Source: UBA5794 sp965368815 (GTDB lineage Bacteria > Actinomycetota > Acidimicrobiia > Spongiisociales > UBA5794). Taken from it: a stretch of 43,894 bases of DNA. Under the pieces are notes generated by a model, which saw only the letters and a program-made list of their open reading frames with translations, was not told the origin of the DNA and searched no databases. The stretch's first letter is position 1, and the number at the start of each line of letters is the position of its first letter. The translations under genes were made by a program, and so were the position numbers. The stretch is taken from the NCBI GenBank assembly GCA_965368815.1, contig CBDUOH010000007.1, forward strand, positions 1-43,894, in the 5' to 3' direction. Positions 15,897 to 24,819 of the stretch are shown here, piece after piece.

Positions 15897-17192
15897 ATGG
15901 CAGCTTCTTCAACACGGCGGCGGGTGGCAATCGTTGACGGATTGCGCACACCGTTCGCCAAATCAGGGACCGCACTCGCACGCGAGTCGACGCTCGACCT
16001 CTCGATTGCCGTCGTGACCGAGCTTCTGGCTCGCAGCGGGCTGGATCCCGCACAGGTCGACCGTGTGATCTACGGGTCGGTGGTCCAGGACGTCAGCGCA
16101 CCGAACATCGCTCGTGAGATCGTGCTCGCCGGCCCGTTCCCCGAGTCCACCGACGCCTACTCCGTGACCAGGGCATGTGCGACGTCGACGCAAACCACGG
16201 TCAACGCCGCCCAAGCAATCGCCCTCGGGGAGGCGGACATCGTGATCGCCGGCGGTGCCGACTCGTTGTCCAGACCACCTGTCACATATTCGGATCGGTT
16301 CGTCGAGTTGATGATGCACGCGAACGCTGCCAAGGACATGCCGACGAAGATCAGGACCTTCGCCAAGGTTCGACCCAAGGATCTCGCCCCGATACCTCCT
16401 GCCATCGCCGAGAGGTCAACCGGCGAGACGATGGGCGATTCTGCCGAGAAGATGGCCAGGGAGAACGGCATCTCCCGCGAGGAGCAGGACGCATACGCGA
16501 TCGCCTCACACGCCAAGGCGACCGCGGCGTGGTCGGAGGGCGTGTTCGACAAAGAAGTGATGCCGTACCGGATCCCACCGAAGTTCACGACGACGATCAC
16601 GCAGGACACGATTCCACGGGCCGACTCGACCATCGAGAAGCTTGCGAGCCTCAAGCCCGTGTTCGATCGCCGGTATGGCTCGGTGACCGCTGCCAACAGC
16701 TCGCCGCTGACCGACGGCGCTTCGGCCGTTGTGCTCATGGACGAGTCGGTCGCCAAGAGCCTCGGTTACGAGCCTCTCGCCTACGTGCGCTCGTACGCTT
16801 TCGCTGCGCTCGATCCCAATTGGCAACTCCTGATGGGCCCGGCATTTGCGACTCCGATCGCCCTCGACCGGGCGGGTATGACACTGGCCGACATCGACGT
16901 GATCGACATGCACGAGGCGTTCGCCGCACAGGTGCTGTCGAATCTCAAGGCTTTCGCCTCGGATGACTTTGCGCGCACGCGCCTCGGCCGGGACAAGGCA
17001 ATTGGAGAGATCGACGAATCCAGGTTCAATCTCCACGGGGGCTCCATCTCGCTCGGACACCCGTTCGGAGCAACCGGAGCACGGCAGATCATCACCATGG
17101 CGAACGAGCTCAACCGCCGCGGATCCGGCACAGCGCTTGTGACCCAATGTGCCGCCGGTGGACTCGGCGCAGCCATCATCTTGGAGAAGTAG
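15897..17192 (+). CDS. fadI: acetyl-CoA acyltransferase (thiolase), beta-oxidation type
   Basis: A 431-residue thiolase. The acyl-accepting Cys is in SVTRACATSTQTTV (about residue 96), and the C-terminal catalytic motifs are DMHEAFAAQ, HGGSISLGHPFGATGARQI (His) and TQCAAGGLGAA (second Cys). The length and loop insertions fit the FadI/trifunctional beta-subunit group rather than short biosynthetic thiolases. The frame opens at 15825 inside the repeat, but similarity begins at the ATG at 15897. It cleaves 3-ketoacyl-CoA to acetyl-CoA and a shortened acyl-CoA. Two bases separate it from the multifunctional beta-oxidation gene, which supports a FadI-FadJ-type complex. The symbol is by family and context. 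Confidence 0.9.
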   Translation: MAASSTRRRVAIVDGLRTPFAKSGTALARESTLDLSIAVVTELLARSGLDPAQVDRVIYGSVVQDVSAPNIAREIVLAGPFPESTDAYSVTRACATSTQTTVNAAQAIALGEADIVIAGGADSLSRPPVTYSDRFVELMMHANAAKDMPTKIRTFAKVRPKDLAPIPPAIAERSTGETMGDSAEKMARENGISREEQDAYAIASHAKATAAWSEGVFDKEVMPYRIPPKFTTTITQDTIPRADSTIEKLASLKPVFDRRYGSVTAANSSPLTDGASAVVLMDESVAKSLGYEPLAYVRSYAFAALDPNWQLLMGPAFATPIALDRAGMTLADIDVIDMHEAFAAQVLSNLKAFASDDFARTRLGRDKAIGEIDESRFNLHGGSISLGHPFGATGARQIITMANELNRRGSGTALVTQCAAGGLGAAIILEK

Positions 17193-17194
17193 CC

Positions 17195-19342
17195 ATGGAC
17201 TATCGGAACCACACACTCACGATTGCCGACGACGGAGTCGCAACACTGCTGATGAACCGCCACGACGAGTCGATGAACACGCTCGGCGAAGAGTTCGTGA
17301 CGGAGCTCGCAGACATCGTCGGTCGCCTCGAGGAGCCGGACGTCAACGCCGTCGTGATTGCCTCGGCGAAGCCCGACTTCCTTGCCGGTGCAGACATCAC
17401 GATGTTCGACCAACTCGAGACCACCGAGGACGCGGTGGAGGCGCTCACCACGCTGCAGCAGATCTATGACCGGATCGAAGCGCTCCACACCGTCAGCGGG
17501 AAGCCGGTCGTGGCCGCGATCGACGGGGCGTGTCTGGGCGGTGGCCTCGAATTGGCGCTGACCGCGTCGCTGCGTCTGTGTACCGACGCGGCGCAGCTCG
17601 GCCAACCCGAGGTGCAACTTGGGGTCATTCCTGGCGTCGGCGGGACACAGCGGTTGCCGGAAACCGTTGGTATCCAGAACGCCCTTCTGATGATCGTATC
17701 GGGACGACCGATACGGCCATACCGGGCCAAGAAGATCGGACTCGTCAGCGAGATCGTCCCTGCCGAGCTGCTCGTGTCGGTCGCCGAGACCAGGGCGCGG
17801 GAGGCGATCGACGCTCCCGAACCTGAGCGGGTCATCGCCCTGAACGTCTCGAAGACCCACCTCCAGCAACTGGCCCTCGAGAAGAACCCGGCCGGTCGCA
17901 TGCTGCTCTTCAAGAAGGCCACCGACGAGATGATGAAGGAGACCGGAGGCAACTACCCAGCTCCTCGGCGGGCCATAGAAGCAATCCGGATCGGTGTGGA
18001 GCATGGGAGGGAGGCTGGTTGCGCCGCCGAGATCCGTTTCTTTGCCGAGCTTGTGCGCACACCCGAATCGCGGGCTCTCAGGTCGATCTTCTTCGGGCAG
18101 CAGGAACTCAAGCGCGACACGGGTACCGGCTCCGACGCATGCCCGCGTCGAGTCGACAACGTTGCGGTCCTCGGTGGTGGCCTGATGGGTGGCGGCATTG
18201 CGGCGGTATCGACCATCAAGGCGGGAGCACAGGTACGGATCAAAGAGATCGACCACGACGGAGTCGGGCGAGGTCTTGGATACGTGCACAAGGTCGTCGC
18301 ACGGCGGGCCAAACGTGCTCGAATGAGCGACTTCGAGATCGACCAGATCGTGAGTCGCGTCACCGGGTCAGCCACATGGGACGGATTCGGTGCAACGGAT
18401 CTGGTCATCGAGGCGGTGTTCGAGGATCTCGAGCTCAAGAGGTCGATCGTCAAGGAAACCGAAGCGGTCGTGGACGCCGACACCATCTTCGCTTCCAACA
18501 CCTCGACACTGCCGATTGCGTCGATCGCGGAGGCGAGCAGTCGACCCGAGAACGTCGTCGGTATGCACTACTTCTCTCCGGTCGAGAAGATGCCGCTTCT
18601 GGAAGTGATCGCTGCCGAATCGACGTCGGATGAGGCGATCGCGACCGCTGTGGCCTTCGGGAAACGACAGGGCAAGACCGTGATCGTCGTCAACGACGGC
18701 ACGGGGTTCTACACCTCGCGGGTTCTCGGCCCGTACTCGAACGAGGCAGCGTTCCTCCTTGAAGAAGGGGCATCCGTCGAAGACATCGACGGGGCCATGA
18801 AGGCATGGGGATTCCCCATCGGCCCGCTTCTCCTTGCTGACGAGGTCGGGATCGATGTCGGTGCCCACATCTCGAAGATCTTCCTCGACGCATTCGGCGA
18901 TCGCATGCGGGGACCAGAGATGATGACGGGCCTCATCGCCGATGATCGCAAGGGTCGCAAGAACGGCCGCGGGTTCTATCGGTATGACAGTGGCGAGCGC
19001 AAGGGCGTCGATCCCACGGTGTACGCGGCACTTGGGCTTGGTGAGCGGAGATCGGTCCCGAAGTCAGCGATCCAGGACCGCCTTTCCCTGGCATTCATCA
19101 ACGAGGCAGCGCTGTGTCTCCAAGAGGGCATCCTCAGGTCGGCCCGTGACGGCGACATCGGGGCCGTATTCGGTCTCGGGTATCCCGCCTTCCGGGGCGG
19201 CCCGTTCTGGACCGTCGACGCCATGGGGGCAGATGTCGTCGTAGCCAAGCTCCGATCGCTCCAGGAACGGCACGGCGACCGCTTCGAGCCTGCGCAGATC
19301 CTTGTCGACCATGCTGAGTCCGGCGATCGCTTCCGGGCGTAG
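17195..19342 (+). CDS. fadJ: multifunctional enoyl-CoA hydratase / 3-hydroxyacyl-CoA dehydrogenase
   Basis: A 715-residue fusion, the usual FadB/FadJ length. The N-terminal crotonase domain (about 1-190) has the oxyanion segment FLAGADITMF and both catalytic glutamates, in GGGLELAL and GQPEVQLGVIPGVGGTQRL. The NAD-binding dehydrogenase domain starts with VAVLGGGLMGGGIA (about 330). It contains the SNTSTLPI loop and catalytic His in GMHYFSPVEKMPLLEVI, followed by the C-terminal domain with GFPIGPLLLADEVGID. The start at 17195 follows the thiolase stop by two bases; the longer upstream frame is out of register with the thiolase and rejected. It acts in fatty-acid beta-oxidation with the adjacent thiolase. 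Confidence 0.93.
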   Translation: MDYRNHTLTIADDGVATLLMNRHDESMNTLGEEFVTELADIVGRLEEPDVNAVVIASAKPDFLAGADITMFDQLETTEDAVEALTTLQQIYDRIEALHTVSGKPVVAAIDGACLGGGLELALTASLRLCTDAAQLGQPEVQLGVIPGVGGTQRLPETVGIQNALLMIVSGRPIRPYRAKKIGLVSEIVPAELLVSVAETRAREAIDAPEPERVIALNVSKTHLQQLALEKNPAGRMLLFKKATDEMMKETGGNYPAPRRAIEAIRIGVEHGREAGCAAEIRFFAELVRTPESRALRSIFFGQQELKRDTGTGSDACPRRVDNVAVLGGGLMGGGIAAVSTIKAGAQVRIKEIDHDGVGRGLGYVHKVVARRAKRARMSDFEIDQIVSRVTGSATWDGFGATDLVIEAVFEDLELKRSIVKETEAVVDADTIFASNTSTLPIASIAEASSRPENVVGMHYFSPVEKMPLLEVIAAESTSDEAIATAVAFGKRQGKTVIVVNDGTGFYTSRVLGPYSNEAAFLLEEGASVEDIDGAMKAWGFPIGPLLLADEVGIDVGAHISKIFLDAFGDRMRGPEMMTGLIADDRKGRKNGRGFYRYDSGERKGVDPTVYAALGLGERRSVPKSAIQDRLSLAFINEAALCLQEGILRSARDGDIGAVFGLGYPAFRGGPFWTVDAMGADVVVAKLRSLQERHGDRFEPAQILVDHAESGDRFRA

Positions 19343-19383
19343 GCGAGCCGCCACGGCTGCCGGTGTCAGCCGGTTCGTGTCAG

Positions 19384-19389
19384 TACGAT
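19384..19389 (+). promoter_or_regulatory. leaderless-type -10 (TACGAT) of the E2 gene
   Basis: TACGAT ends six bases before the ATG at 19396, placing the transcript start at or beside the start codon. There is no Shine-Dalgarno sequence. Confidence 0.55.
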
Positions 19390-19395
19390 GCGCCC

Positions 19396-20511
19396 ATGCA
19401 TGAGTTCCGGATGCCAGACATCGGTGAGGGCCTGACCGAAGCTGAGATCGTGCAATGGCACGTCGAAGTCGGAGACTCGGTGTCGGTTGACCAGATCATT
19501 GTCGAAGTCGAGACAGCCAAGACCGTCGTGGAGATACCGTCGGTGTTCGCCGGCACGATCACGCACATCGCGGCCGAACCCGGCGACACGGTCCTTGTCG
19601 GTGACGTGCTCTTCGTGGTCGACGGCGATGAGGAACGGGCGAGCCCAGAGATCGAAACGGCTCCGGCCGACAGCACGGCCCTCGTCGAAGCCGTGCAGAC
19701 CTCTACCACGGTCAAGACCGGGCGAGGTGGTGCTCGAGCGATGCCTCTCGTGCGCAAACTGGCAGCCGAACGCGGCATCGACCTGACGTCGATCGACGGA
19801 TCCGGCCCGGGTGGGGCGATCACGCGAGCTGATCTCGAACGCGTCGAACCAGCTGCGCCGCTGGCAGGAACTCTGGTGCCATTGACACCGATGCGTCGTG
19901 CCATCGCCGAACACATGGCAGCATCGTGGCGGGAGATTCCCCATGTGACCGTTCAGGCAGAGATCCACGCCGCACGACTCATCGATGCGCGAACGAGCGT
20001 GTCGGGCACATGGTCGCTCGAATCGGTTTTGGCTGAGCGGTTGATTCCGATCATCAAAGAGCATCCGGACTTCAACGCATCGTTCCGGAATGACGGTGTA
20101 CTCCATCGATCAGAGATCCATCTGGGATTTGCCGTCGATACCGAGGCCGGCCTCATGGTGGTCGTCGTGAGGAATGCCGACGCCAAATCGACGGCCGAGA
20201 TCGACACCGAGTTCCGCCGGCTCGCTCAAGCCGCCAAGGACCGCACGATCAAACCCGAGGAGGTGTCGGGTCAGACCTTCACGATCTCGAACATCGGAGC
20301 TCTCGGGGGCGGGCACGGAACTCCGATCATCCCTATGGGGACGACGGCAATCCTGTCGATCGGTCGGGCCAACCACCAGCCGGTGGTCATGGATGGAGCA
20401 CTCGAGGTCGCCATGATGGCCCCCATCGACCTGTCCTACGATCATCGCGTCATCGACGGTGGTAGCGGACAAAGGTTCCTGACTGCGATTGTTCAAGCCC
20501 TTGAGGCTTGA
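19396..20511 (+). CDS. 2-oxoacid dehydrogenase E2 dihydrolipoyl acyltransferase
   Basis: A 371-residue E2 component. One lipoyl domain (1-75) carries the lipoylation Lys42 in EVETAKTVVEIPS. A short acidic linker leads to the peripheral subunit-binding domain (about 112-150, MPLVRKLAAERGIDLTSIDGSGPGGAITRADL split across helices). The catalytic domain ends in SYDHRVIDGG (His350, Asp354). It transfers an acyl group from lipoyl to CoA in a pyruvate or branched-chain 2-oxoacid dehydrogenase complex. The usual E1 alpha/beta and E3 neighbours are absent, so specificity is open. The ATG at 19396 begins the lipoyl domain and has a -10 box six bases upstream; the earlier frame start at 19363 is not needed. 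Convergent with gcvP across repeat copy B. Confidence 0.9.
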   Translation: MHEFRMPDIGEGLTEAEIVQWHVEVGDSVSVDQIIVEVETAKTVVEIPSVFAGTITHIAAEPGDTVLVGDVLFVVDGDEERASPEIETAPADSTALVEAVQTSTTVKTGRGGARAMPLVRKLAAERGIDLTSIDGSGPGGAITRADLERVEPAAPLAGTLVPLTPMRRAIAEHMAASWREIPHVTVQAEIHAARLIDARTSVSGTWSLESVLAERLIPIIKEHPDFNASFRNDGVLHRSEIHLGFAVDTEAGLMVVVVRNADAKSTAEIDTEFRRLAQAAKDRTIKPEEVSGQTFTISNIGALGGGHGTPIIPMGTTAILSIGRANHQPVVMDGALEVAMMAPIDLSYDHRVIDGGSGQRFLTAIVQALEA

Positions 20512-20543
20512 CCCCGCCACACCGCACCGTCGCTCGCCGTTCA

Positions 20544-20593
20544 TTCTGTGGGCTCCAGTACCACGAGAACATGGTCGTACAACCCTGGGTACG
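20544..20593 (+). repeat. 50-nt intergenic repeat, copy B
   Basis: Second copy of the 50-nt element (compare 15798-15847 and 38581-38630), lying between the convergent stops of the E2 gene and gcvP. It starts TTCTGTGGGCTC and ends AACCCTGGGTACG. A short dyad ACCA/TGGT in the middle and GGG/CCC near the ends could form a weak nested hairpin. Confidence 0.88.
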
Positions 20594-20598
20594 GATAC

Positions 20599-23433
20599 CT
20601 AGGTGTATGAGTCCATCGGTGGGCAGGAGCAGAACACGTTGCGGTCGCCGTATGCATTGTCGATCCTGCTGACCGGGACCCAGTACTTGTTCCGGCGGAG
20701 TGCCGGGACGGGGTACGCGGCCTGTTCGCGGCTATAGGGACGATCCCAGTCGTCCGTCAGGAGGTCCTCGGCCGGGTGGGGTGCATTCCGAAGGACGGAC
20801 TCCTCGACCGTCACGGCGCCGGATCGCACTTCCTCGATCTCGGATCGGATCGAGATCATCGCATCGATGAATCGGTCGAGCTCTGCGAGCGATTCAGACT
20901 CCGTGGGCTCGATCATCAACGTTCCTGCCACCGGGAACGACATCGTCGGGGCATGGAAGCCATAGTCGATCAATCGTTTGGCGATGTCCTCGTTCGTCAC
21001 GTCGGTCGCGGCTTCGATCTGCCGGATATCCACGATGCATTCGTGGGCAACGAATCCACCCGGGCCGGTGTAGAGCACGGGATAGTGGTCGCCCAGCTTC
21101 GCTGCCAGATAATTCGCGCTGAGCACGGCCACCTCGGTTGAACGACGCAGACCCTCGGCTCCGAGCATGGCGATGTACATCCACGAGATCGCCAAGACAC
21201 CGGCTGACCCCCACGGAGCCGCAGACACGGCACCGAGGCCATCCTCGGGTCCGGGCAGATCCGGGACCAGACCGTGCCCCGGGAGGTACGGCGCGAGGTG
21301 GGCCTTCACGCCGATCGGACCGACCCCGGGCCCGCCACCGCCGTGTGGGATCGCAAAGGTCTTGTGGAGGTTCAGGTGGCTGACATCGCTTCCGAACAGA
21401 CCGGGCTTTGCCAAACCGACCATCGCGTTGAGGTTCGCACCATCGAGATAGACCTGCCCCCCATGGTCGTGCACGACCTCGCATATCTCGGTGATCGCCT
21501 CTTCGAAGACACCGTGGGTCGATGGATAGGTGACCATGATCGCTGCGAGGTTGTCAGCATGCTCCTCGGCCTTGGCACGCAGGTCATTGACGTCGATGGA
21601 ACCATCCTCGTCCGACTTCACGACCACCACCTGCATCCCAGCCATCGACGCAGACGCCGGATTCGTCCCATGGGCCGATGAAGGAATGAGACAGATGTTG
21701 CGATGCGACTCACCGTTGGCTTCGTGGTACCCGCGGATGGCCAGCAGACCTGCGAACTCACCCTGGGCTCCCGAATTGGGTTGCACCGAGACCGCGTCGT
21801 AGCCGGTGATCGATGCGAGCCACTGCTCGAGTTGACCGATCATCTCGAGGTACCCCTTCGCCTGGTCGAGGGGGACGAACGGGTGCATGTCAGCGAACTC
21901 AGGCCACGCTATCGGCTCCATCTCACTGGTCGCGTTCAGCTTCATCGTGCACGAACCGAGCGGAATCATCGATCGGTCGAGCGCAATGTCCATGTCCTGG
22001 AGCCTGCGCAGATAACGCAGCATCTCTGTTTCGGAACGGTGGATGTGGAACGTTGGGTGTTCGAGGAATGCAGTCGATCGACGCAGGCCCTCGGGGATTC
22101 CCGAAACCGGGGAGGTTCCTGCATCCACACCGAACACTTCGCGTATTGCATCGAGATACGCATCCGTGGTCGCCTCGTCGATGGAGACTCCCACGGTGGT
22201 CGGGTCCACGCTGCGGAAGTTCATCTTGCGATGCCTGGCTTTGGCAAGGATCTCGTCGGCGTCGTCCACCCGGATCGTCAGGGTGTCGAAGAACGTCCCG
22301 TTCTCAATGACGTAGCCGGCCGCCAGGAGATCGGCGGCGAGGGCTCGGGTTCTGTCGTGGACCCTCGTTGCGATCTCGATCAGGCCTTCCGGGCCGTGAT
22401 AGACGGCATACATCGCTGCTATCACGGCAAGGAGCACCTGGGCGGTGCATATGTTCGATGTGGCTCGATCGCGGCGAATGTGCTGTTCCCTTGTCTGGAG
22501 GGTCAGGCGAAAGGCGTTGCGATCCGATGCGTCCTTCGACAGTCCGGCGAGCCGCCCGGGGAGCGACCGCTGGTACTCGTCGCGTGTCGCCATGAACCCG
22601 GCGTGGGGACCGCCGAACATCATCGGAACGCCGAATCGCTGGGAGGATCCGATGACTACGTCGGCACCGAGTTCACCCGGCGGTGTGAGGATCGTGTTGG
22701 CAAGGAGGTCGGTTGCCACTGCCACCAGGGCGCTGGCTCCGTGGCAGTAGTCGATCACCGGGCCGATGTCGCGAACGGCACCCGACGAGCCGGGATACGA
22801 CAGGATGGCCCCGAAGACGTCCTCGGCGACGAGATCGGTGGCGGGGTTCCCGACGAGGAGTCCGAAACCGAGCGGCTCGGCGCGGGTTCCGATCACCTCG
22901 ATGGTCTGGGGATGGAGATCCTCGTCGACGAAGAAGACCATGTTCTTGTTCCGCCCGACGCGCTTGAGCAGTGTCATGGCCTCGGCAGCTGCCGTGGCCT
23001 CGTCGAGGAGGGACGCGTTGGCGATGTCCATGCCGGTGAGATCGCACACGGCGGTCTGGAAGTTGATCAATGCCTCGAGACGACCCTGGGAGATCTCAGG
23101 TTGGTAGGGCGTGTAGGCGGTGTACCACCCCGGGTTCTCAAGAATGTTCCGCTTGATGACTCCCGGTGTCACCGTCCCGTAATAGCCAGCTCCGATGAAG
23201 GATCGATAGACGTCGTTCTGGGAGGCGATCCTGCGCAGGGTCGCGAGGGCGTCGCTCTCGGTGAGCGGGCCCGCCACATCGAGCGGATCGTCGGTCCGTA
23301 TGGAAGCCGGCACGGCTGCGTCGATGAGCGCGTCGATTGATGGGACGCCGATGGCAGCGAGCATCGCTTCAACGTCGGTCTGATCAGGGCCGATGTGGCG
23401 ACCAGCGAATGATGTCGATCTCGTCGTTGACAT
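20599..23433 (-). CDS. gcvP: glycine dehydrogenase (decarboxylating), glycine cleavage P-protein
   Basis: A 944-residue single-chain P-protein with both halves fused. The N-terminal half runs from FAGRHIGPD through GYYGTVTPGVIKRNILENPGWYTAYTPYQPEISQGRLE (in parts) and LLDEATAAAEAM. The C-terminal half has SIPLGSCTMKLNA-type and SAHGTNPASASMAGM motifs and the PLP lysine in HLNLHKTFAIPHGGGGPG. It decarboxylates glycine and passes the aminomethyl group to lipoyl-GcvH. The ATG at 23433 is chosen for its GAGGAGCC ribosome-binding site; the frame opens at 23502 but that part overlaps the riboswitch expression region. A tandem glycine riboswitch lies immediately upstream. gcvT and gcvH are not in the window. 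Monocistronic as far as can be seen. Confidence 0.96.
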   Translation of the reverse strand: MSTTRSTSFAGRHIGPDQTDVEAMLAAIGVPSIDALIDAAVPASIRTDDPLDVAGPLTESDALATLRRIASQNDVYRSFIGAGYYGTVTPGVIKRNILENPGWYTAYTPYQPEISQGRLEALINFQTAVCDLTGMDIANASLLDEATAAAEAMTLLKRVGRNKNMVFFVDEDLHPQTIEVIGTRAEPLGFGLLVGNPATDLVAEDVFGAILSYPGSSGAVRDIGPVIDYCHGASALVAVATDLLANTILTPPGELGADVVIGSSQRFGVPMMFGGPHAGFMATRDEYQRSLPGRLAGLSKDASDRNAFRLTLQTREQHIRRDRATSNICTAQVLLAVIAAMYAVYHGPEGLIEIATRVHDRTRALAADLLAAGYVIENGTFFDTLTIRVDDADEILAKARHRKMNFRSVDPTTVGVSIDEATTDAYLDAIREVFGVDAGTSPVSGIPEGLRRSTAFLEHPTFHIHRSETEMLRYLRRLQDMDIALDRSMIPLGSCTMKLNATSEMEPIAWPEFADMHPFVPLDQAKGYLEMIGQLEQWLASITGYDAVSVQPNSGAQGEFAGLLAIRGYHEANGESHRNICLIPSSAHGTNPASASMAGMQVVVVKSDEDGSIDVNDLRAKAEEHADNLAAIMVTYPSTHGVFEEAITEICEVVHDHGGQVYLDGANLNAMVGLAKPGLFGSDVSHLNLHKTFAIPHGGGGPGVGPIGVKAHLAPYLPGHGLVPDLPGPEDGLGAVSAAPWGSAGVLAISWMYIAMLGAEGLRRSTEVAVLSANYLAAKLGDHYPVLYTGPGGFVAHECIVDIRQIEAATDVTNEDIAKRLIDYGFHAPTMSFPVAGTLMIEPTESESLAELDRFIDAMISIRSEIEEVRSGAVTVEESVLRNAPHPAEDLLTDDWDRPYSREQAAYPVPALRRNKYWVPVSRIDNAYGDRNVFCSCPPMDSYT

Positions 23434-23465
23434 TGTCAGGCTCCTCATGACGCGCGTTGCATGTG

Positions 23466-23636
23466 AGCCCCGTCTGTCAGGGAACCTGAGAGATTTCGCC
23501 ACCGTGTGGTGGCTTTCCCCTTCGGTGAGGGCCTACGGCCCTGCTTTCCAGAGTGCCTCTGTTCCTGCGGTCCATGTGCCTGAGAGATTCCCGGGGCGGT
23601 TGCTCCTTCGGCGCCGGTGACCGGCTCTCCCGCAGG
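23466..23636 (-). promoter_or_regulatory. tandem glycine riboswitch upstream of gcvP
   Basis: On the minus strand two glycine aptamers follow each other. Aptamer 1 (23564-23636) is closed by CCTGCGG/CCGCAGG and contains GGGAGAG, CGCCGAAGGAGCAA and AATCTCTCAGGCA. Aptamer 2 (about 23466-23560) has CACTCTGGAAAGC, CACCGAAGGGGAAAGCC, AAATCTCTCAGG and TGACAGACGGGG. These conserved boxes identify the class. GGCTC at the aptamer 2 end can pair with GAGCC inside the gcvP ribosome-binding site, suggesting translational control, with glycine expected to turn gcvP on. Confidence 0.95.
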
Positions 23637-23653
23637 ATGTCATCAGCCCCCGA

Positions 23654-23659
23654 AGGGTA
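23654..23659 (-). promoter_or_regulatory. -10 of the gcvP riboswitch transcript
   Basis: TACCCT on the minus strand would start the transcript near 23647, about 10 nt before the first aptamer stem, as expected for a riboswitch leader. No clear -35. Confidence 0.45.
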
Positions 23660-23688
23660 CCACGCACCGACGACCGCCTGTCGTTGGC

Positions 23689-24759
23689 TCAGTCGGTCAC
23701 CGTGAGATCAGCTGGTTTCCCGTAGCGCCGTCGGAACATGAAGTAGGCGACCAAACCGGCGGGGATCGGCAGCCAGAACTGGAAGAGCCGATACGCCAGT
23801 GTGGCGAGCGTCGCATCCGGACCGGGGATGCCTGACGCAACCAACATGGCCGACAATCCGAACTCCACGAACCCGATCCCACCCGGTGTGATGGGGATCA
23901 TCCCGAGAACTGCCGAGCCCGCGAACGCCACCAATACCAAACTGGGTCGTGGCGAGGCTCCGATGGCGAACAGCGCGGTCACGAGGACCGAGTAGTCGAG
24001 TATCCAGTTCAAGATGGCGGCCACGAGGGCACGGATCCATCGGTTGCCGAGGGCCTCGACGACCTCATTGCGTCGTTCGAGCCACCCCTGTGCCGTTGCG
24101 GTCCACTCCTTGTTGAACTTCCTCGCGAGCCAACCAACCGTGCGGGCGACGACTCGCCCCACCAAGAGGAGGACCGCGTCGAATTTCACGAGTACGAACA
24201 CCACAACGAACATCACAAGGAACAGGATCGAACCCGCCACTGCAACCGGAAGCAAACCCTGAGGGATGGGGGCCGACGCCGCCGCAATCAGCAGAGCTGC
24301 GGCAGGAAGGGAGAACAGCACGAGCTGTGAGATGAACGTGCCGGCCGCCAGTCCAGAGGCAGCAACACCTTTGGGAACTCCCGAAACCGACAGCATCTGG
24401 TAATACGTGGCGCCTGCCGCCACCGCACCACCCGGGACCACCTTCGCGAGAGCGTTCGATACGAGCTGGGAAGTCCCTGCGAGGTAGAGGGAGATGCGGG
24501 GAAGTGCGACGCAGGTGAGCTCCCACGCCGCCACGAACGAGCCGGCCATCAGCGCGGCCATGATGGCGTACCACCACCAGTCGACCGACGTGAGCTCCTT
24601 GGTTTGCGACAAGAAGTCCACGACCGTGGGGAAGAAGTAATACAACGCCACGGCGGCGACAAGGAGCAGCAGCAGGCGCGGCAGGATGCGTCTCCACAGG
24701 GGTCTCTGTTGTGGGGTCCCTGCCGAGCCGGTATCAATCGAATCTGATTCGGGCGTCAT
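23689..24759 (-). CDS. YbhN/UPF0104 (lysylphosphatidylglycerol synthase TM-like) membrane protein
   Basis: A 356-residue polytopic membrane protein with about eight hydrophobic segments, starting at LLLLLVAAVALYYFFPTVV. Family marks are VPGGAVAAGATYYQML in the first half and IPITPGGIGFVEFGLSAML in the second, the two signatures of the UPF0104/LPG-synthase transmembrane family. Members are proposed flippases or transporters of lipid-linked substrates; function is not fixed for this one, and no soluble synthetase domain is attached. The ATG at 24759 is preferred over the upstream start at 24792 because TAACTT lies eight bases before it. It stands alone between the gcvP leader and the DUF2332 gene. 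Confidence 0.82.
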   Translation of the reverse strand: MTPESDSIDTGSAGTPQQRPLWRRILPRLLLLLVAAVALYYFFPTVVDFLSQTKELTSVDWWWYAIMAALMAGSFVAAWELTCVALPRISLYLAGTSQLVSNALAKVVPGGAVAAGATYYQMLSVSGVPKGVAASGLAAGTFISQLVLFSLPAAALLIAAASAPIPQGLLPVAVAGSILFLVMFVVVFVLVKFDAVLLLVGRVVARTVGWLARKFNKEWTATAQGWLERRNEVVEALGNRWIRALVAAILNWILDYSVLVTALFAIGASPRPSLVLVAFAGSAVLGMIPITPGGIGFVEFGLSAMLVASGIPGPDATLATLAYRLFQFWLPIPAGLVAYFMFRRRYGKPADLTVTD

Positions 24760-24767
24760 TGTGTGCC

Positions 24768-24773
24768 AAGTTA
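24768..24773 (-). promoter_or_regulatory. leaderless-type -10 (TAACTT) of the UPF0104 gene
   Basis: TAACTT on the minus strand ends eight bases before the ATG at 24759, with no Shine-Dalgarno sequence. The downstream spacing fits a start at or near the A of ATG. Confidence 0.5.
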
Positions 24774-24819
24774 GTGACTCTGTGTGCCCCAACTCGGTGA
24801 TTCGAGGGCATATCCCGTG

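Noticed and set aside
21703..23340. 545-codon plus-strand open frame opposite gcvP
   Set aside because: It lies fully antisense to gcvP, whose motifs are beyond doubt. The translation has no recognisable domain.
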